Positions 5,558-7,807 of a stretch of 7,807 bases of DNA are shown here, piece after piece (the stretch's first letter is position 1; every line of letters starts with the position of its first letter). The notes under the pieces are model-generated. The model worked only from the letters and a program-made list of their open reading frames with translations, searched no databases and had not been told where the DNA came from. This DNA comes from Clostridiales bacterium (GTDB lineage: Bacteria > Bacillota > Clostridia > Lachnospirales > Lachnospiraceae), in assembly GCA_021203285.1 (NCBI GenBank), contig JAJQBM010000270.1:1-7807 (forward strand), given 5' to 3'. The position numbers were made by a program, and so were the translations under genes.

Positions 5558-6684
5558 TCTGCCTCGTCCTCCGTTTCTTCATATTTAACCGTTTCTTCAT
5601 CGGAATTGTCCTCCGAAGCATCTTCTTCCGGTTCGGGCTCCTCCGGCTGCTCATGGATTTCCTCCGGTTCCGGTTGTTCCGTGATTTCCTCCGGCTCCGG
5701 TATCTCCTCCGGCTGCTCCGTGATTTCCGCCGGATTCGCATCATCCTCCCGCTCGCTTGTGATCCGGATGAAGATATCCTCCAGCGTCGCCTGCACCGGA
5801 TTGAGCTTCTGCAGAACCGTGCCTGCGTTCGCAAAGGCAAGGAAGATTTCACGGCAGATCAGGGCTGGGTTCTCCTCCCCGACGAACAGCATCGCGTCAC
5901 AGATTCCCCCGGTTTCCTCCTGTACGGTGACAGAATTGATCCCGTCCATGTCCGACAACAGCGTCTTCATTTGATCGGCTGTGCATTCGCAGCAGATCTC
6001 AATCGTATTGCCGGAGGAGAGCGCATTGCTTAAATTCTCCAGTTTGTCAAACGCCACCAGCTTTCCCTTATGGATGATGAGCACATGATCGCAGATTGCC
6101 TGAATCTCCGACAGGATATGGGAACTCAGGATCACGGTGTGTTTTTCGCCGAGAGCTTTGATCAGGTCGCGGATCTCTATGATCTGTGCGGGGTCGAGGC
6201 CGACCGTCGGCTCATCCAAAATAATGATCTCCGGATTCCCCAGCAGTGCCTGTGCAATCCCGACACGCTGCCGGTATCCTTTGGACAGGTGCCGGATCAT
6301 TTTTTCGGAGACATCTCCGATCCTTGTCTCCTCGATCACCTTATCCAGCTCCTGATCGATTTGCGGCTTTTTGATCCCCTTTGCGCGGGCGACAAAATAC
6401 AGGTACTCTGTCACGGTCTGATCCATATAAAGAGGCGGCAGCTCCGGCAGATAACCGATCAGGCTCTTGGCCTCCTTCGGCTGTTCAAATATATCGTACC
6501 CTCCGATTTTGACTTCCCCGGAAGTGGCGGCCAGACAACCGGTAATGATATTCATCGTCGTTGTCTTCCCGGCTCCGTTCGGCCCGAGAAACCCGTAAAT
6601 TCCGCCGGGGGTAATCGTAAATGACAAATCGGACACGGCCAGATGGCTGCCGTACCGCTTGCTCAGATTCTTGACTTCAATCAA
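5551..6684 (-). CDS. ABC transporter ATP-binding protein (GldA/CcmA-like) with acidic C-terminal tail
   Basis: 377 residues from a TTG start. The ATPase domain is complete: Walker A GPNGAGKTT (34-42), signature LSKGYRQR (133-140), Walker B IIILDEPT (153-160), D-loop GLDP (162-165) and switch His at SSH (187-189). The Q-loop position reads GYLPE (77-81), Glu instead of Gln, which is common in GldA/NatA-type ATPases. Residues 225-310 form the usual regulatory extension ending in LEDIFIRITSE. A tail of about 65 residues follows that is almost wholly Glu, Pro, Gln, Asp and Thr, with an EI(T/H)EQPE repeat. The TTG at 6682-6684 is chosen because AAAGGAGG (6692-6699) sits 7 nt before it; an ATG at 6718-6720 would add 12 residues without a ribosome binding site and without family similarity. 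It is the first gene of the four-gene transporter operon and powers the permease encoded next. Confidence 0.93.
   Translation of the reverse strand: MIEVKNLSKRYGSHLAVSDLSFTITPGGIYGFLGPNGAGKTTTMNIITGCLAATSGEVKIGGYDIFEQPKEAKSLIGYLPELPPLYMDQTVTEYLYFVARAKGIKKPQIDQELDKVIEETRIGDVSEKMIRHLSKGYRQRVGIAQALLGNPEIIILDEPTVGLDPAQIIEIRDLIKALGEKHTVILSSHILSEIQAICDHVLIIHKGKLVAFDKLENLSNALSSGNTIEICCECTADQMKTLLSDMDGINSVTVQEETGGICDAMLFVGEENPALICREIFLAFANAGTVLQKLNPVQATLEDIFIRITSEREDDANPAEITEQPEEIPEPEEITEQPEPEEIHEQPEEPEPEEDASEDNSDEETVKYEETEDEAEC
5623..5727 (-). repeat. In-frame coding repeat, EI(T/H)EQPE units, in the ATPase tail
   Basis: Three head-to-tail units: EITEQPEEIPEPE (5727-5689), EITEQPEPE (5688-5662) and EIHEQPEEPEPEE (5661-5623), of 39, 27 and 39 nt. 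The DNA is similar between units (GAAATCACGGA, GAAATCACGGA, GAAATCCATGA starts), which suggests recent duplication. Unit lengths are multiples of three, so copy-number change would keep the frame. Confidence 0.8.
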
Positions 6685-6691
6685 TATGCTT

Positions 6692-6699
6692 CCTCCTTT
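6692..6699 (-). promoter_or_regulatory. Ribosome binding site that sets a TTG start for the ATPase
   Basis: AAAGGAGG on the minus strand, 7 nt before TTG at 6682-6684. It lies within the longer ORF that begins at ATG 6718-6720, and that ATG has no Shine-Dalgarno sequence in front. Confidence 0.75.
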
Positions 6700-6725
6700 C
6701 AAACGCAGATGCTGCGCCATTCAAA

Positions 6726-6764
6726 TGTATAGAGTTTACATATTTTTATTGAACTTTCTGTGAA
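6726..6764 (-). promoter_or_regulatory. Candidate promoter region of the ABC/DUF4340 operon
   Basis: Two overlapping weak possibilities on the minus strand. TTCACA (6759-6764, 5/6) with a 16-nt spacer leads to TATGTA (6737-6742, 3/6). TTCAAT (6748-6753, 3/6) with a 16-nt spacer leads to TATACA (6726-6731, 4/6). The region is AT-rich and lies 40-80 nt before the TTG start, the right place for the operon promoter, but neither pair is strong. Confidence 0.3.
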
Positions 6765-6803
6765 AAAAAGCATGAGGACACAGAAAAAACACATTTTTTT
6801 CAC
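6755..6803. repeat. Overlapping inverted repeats in the divergent intergenic region
   Basis: Two perfect inverted repeats share bases 6760-6762. GTGAAAAAAA (6760-6769) pairs with TTTTTTTCAC (6794-6803), 10 bp. TTTCTGTG (6755-6762) pairs with CACAGAAA (6779-6786), 8 bp. A third, AAAAAA (6784-6789) with TTTTTT (6794-6799) around CACA, competes with both. They may be operator dyads between the divergent genes or alternative leader RNA hairpins. No protein-binding identity can be assigned. Confidence 0.5.
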
Positions 6804-6870
6804 GAGTCTTCCATGTCTGTCGGTTAGGATACGGTCAATATTTGTATCGTCAGGAGAGGAGAACGCAAAG

Positions 6871-7807
6871 ATGAACAGAAACAATGACATCCCCACAGGT
6901 GACGACTACCTTGTGGAAATGCACAGGCAGGCAAAAAAGAAAAAGAAACGAAAGGTGGTCATCACACTGGTCATTGTAATCGCGGTTATACTGGCTGCGG
7001 TGATTGCTGCGATTATCATTCTCAGGAATAAGGTGGCGGACAGTGTGAGTTCCTCTGAAAATGAGGTGCTGTCCGCGGAGGTGACGACCGGCAGCATCAG
7101 CACAACGGTTTCCGGCTCCGGCACGCTGGCCGATGAGGAGGTGGAAAGCATCGATGTCCCCTCTTCCCTTGAAATCATCAATTATTATGTGGAGGAAGGC
7201 GATACCGTGAGCGAGGGCGACCTGATCGCCACGGTGACCAACGCCTCCCTCTCGACAGCCCTCGCCGACGCGCAGGAGGCGCTGGATGAGGAGCTGGAGG
7301 ACGCCGCGGGCGACGAGGTTTCCTCTACAATCTCTGCCAGCGTATCCGGGCGGGTGAAATATATTGCGGTATCTTCCGGCGACGATGTGGCCACTGTGAT
7401 GTATGACTGCGGTTCCCTGATGCTGCTCTCACTGGACGGATACATGGCCGTGGATGTGGAGACAGACAGCTTAAGTGCCGGTGATTCTGTCACGGTGACC
7501 GACAGCGACGGCACGGAGTACAGCGGAACCGTGGATACGGTCAGCGACGGCACGGCGACGATTTTGATCACAGACAACGGTCCGGCCTATGGCGATACGG
7601 TAACCGTGACTGACGAAGCGGGAACAGAGATCGGGAGCGGCGTGCTCTATATCCACAGCTCAATGGCGATTACCGGGTACGCCGGTACGGTTTCTTCTGT
7701 CAGCGTGTCCGAGAATACAAAGGTTTCCTCCGGAACCACGCTGCTTACCCTGACAGATACAGAGACCTTCGCCACCTATGACGCGATCTTAAAGGAACGC
7801 GAGGAGG
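6871..7807 (+). CDS. HlyD/MacA-like membrane fusion (adaptor) protein, 5' part (continues past the right edge)
   Basis: An open frame of 312 codons with no stop. ATG at 6871-6873 follows AGGAG (6857-6861, 9-nt gap). The cytosolic N-terminus of about 28 residues ends in a KKKKKRK cluster, and one transmembrane helix spans about 29-51. The extracytoplasmic part begins EVTTGSISTTVSGSGTL (70-86), the usual adaptor entry strand. Three lipoyl/biotinyl-like half-motifs follow: 93-124 (YYVEEGDTVSEGDLIATV), 154-187 (SVSGRVKYIAVSSGDDV) and 264-295 (GYAGTVSSVSVSENTKVSSG). Between the first two is only a short helix (LSTALADAQEALDEELED), not a full coiled-coil hairpin; the sequence at the right edge (TYDAILKEREE) looks like a helix starting. 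In monoderm bacteria such adaptors usually sit with a MacB-type ATPase/permease, expected downstream, outside the window. It is divergent from the ABC operon and shares its control region. The family is clear, the substrate unknown. Confidence 0.88.
   Translation, partial: MNRNNDIPTGDDYLVEMHRQAKKKKKRKVVITLVIVIAVILAAVIAAIIILRNKVADSVSSSENEVLSAEVTTGSISTTVSGSGTLADEEVESIDVPSSLEIINYYVEEGDTVSEGDLIATVTNASLSTALADAQEALDEELEDAAGDEVSSTISASVSGRVKYIAVSSGDDVATVMYDCGSLMLLSLDGYMAVDVETDSLSAGDSVTVTDSDGTEYSGTVDTVSDGTATILITDNGPAYGDTVTVTDEAGTEIGSGVLYIHSSMAITGYAGTVSSVSVSENTKVSSGTTLLTLTDTETFATYDAILKEREE

Noticed and set aside
5623..5727. CRISPR-like array over the repeated GGAG/CCGG-rich DNA
   Set aside because: The units are 27 or 39 nt, have no unique spacers, and are in frame within the ATPase gene, so they are coding repeats.
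5541..5852. Arginine/serine-rich minus-strand frame over the ATPase tail
   Set aside because: It is the frame-shifted reading of the Glu/Pro repeat DNA; the ATPase frame continues without interruption and couples to the permease.
6070..6624. 184-codon plus-strand open frame inside the ATPase gene
   Set aside because: It is antisense to the Walker A, signature and Walker B motifs of a certain ABC ATPase and is a codon-bias shadow.
6906..7656. Minus-strand open frames at 6906-7181, 7185-7577 and 7471-7656
   Set aside because: They are antisense shadows of the plus-strand adaptor gene, which has a ribosome binding site, membrane anchor and lipoyl motifs in an uninterrupted frame to the window edge.

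Overview
The window looks like chromosomal DNA from a monoderm Clostridia species, probably Lachnospiraceae-like. The evidence is strong AGGAGG-type ribosome binding sites, moderate-GC genes with AT-rich spacers, a YtrA-type GntR regulator, and a GldA/GldF/GldG/DUF4340-type ABC transporter operon of a kind common in Firmicutes. This placement is inferred from protein character alone; no rRNA or other marker is present.

Left part (1-1100), all on the minus strand. A YtrA-subfamily GntR repressor gene (197-571) overlaps by 8 nt the start of an ABC ATPase gene that runs off the left edge. Upstream is a well-formed promoter (TTGACA-17-TATTGT) with a 7+7 bp palindrome downstream of and overlapping its -10, which suggests autorepression. 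Next comes an 81-codon gene of unknown function (778-1023) with its own promoter and a hairpin terminator.

Middle (1100-1670). On the plus strand lies a relic of tcdA (the ThiF/E1-like tRNA threonylcarbamoyladenosine dehydratase). It keeps recognisable N-terminal, central and C-terminal pieces but has lost the nucleotide-binding Rossmann core and the second third of the protein, and its C-terminus is out of frame. A promoter-like element with a perfect palindrome in its spacer survives upstream. A 13-bp perfect stem separates the relic from the converging large operon.

Main operon (6684 down to 1672, minus strand). Four genes are fused by 4-7 nt stop/start overlaps: ABC ATPase (GldA-like, TTG start, long acidic Pro/Glu-repeat tail), ABC-2 permease (GldF-like), a GldG-like auxiliary membrane-anchored protein, and a DUF4340 membrane-anchored protein with two acidic low-complexity inserts. 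Together they should form one membrane complex: cytosolic ATPase, membrane permease, and two large extracytoplasmic accessory subunits. The substrate cannot be read from the sequence.

Right part (6685-7807). A divergent intergenic region carries overlapping, mutually exclusive inverted repeats and helically phased A/T tracts. It is followed on the plus strand by a partial gene for a membrane-anchored HlyD/MacA-like fusion (adaptor) protein with three lipoyl-like half-motifs, cut by the window edge.

I see no phage, transposon, CRISPR, tRNA or rRNA. The gene families are known. The less ordinary elements are the acidic extensions on two operon members, the tcdA relic, and the structured control regions.
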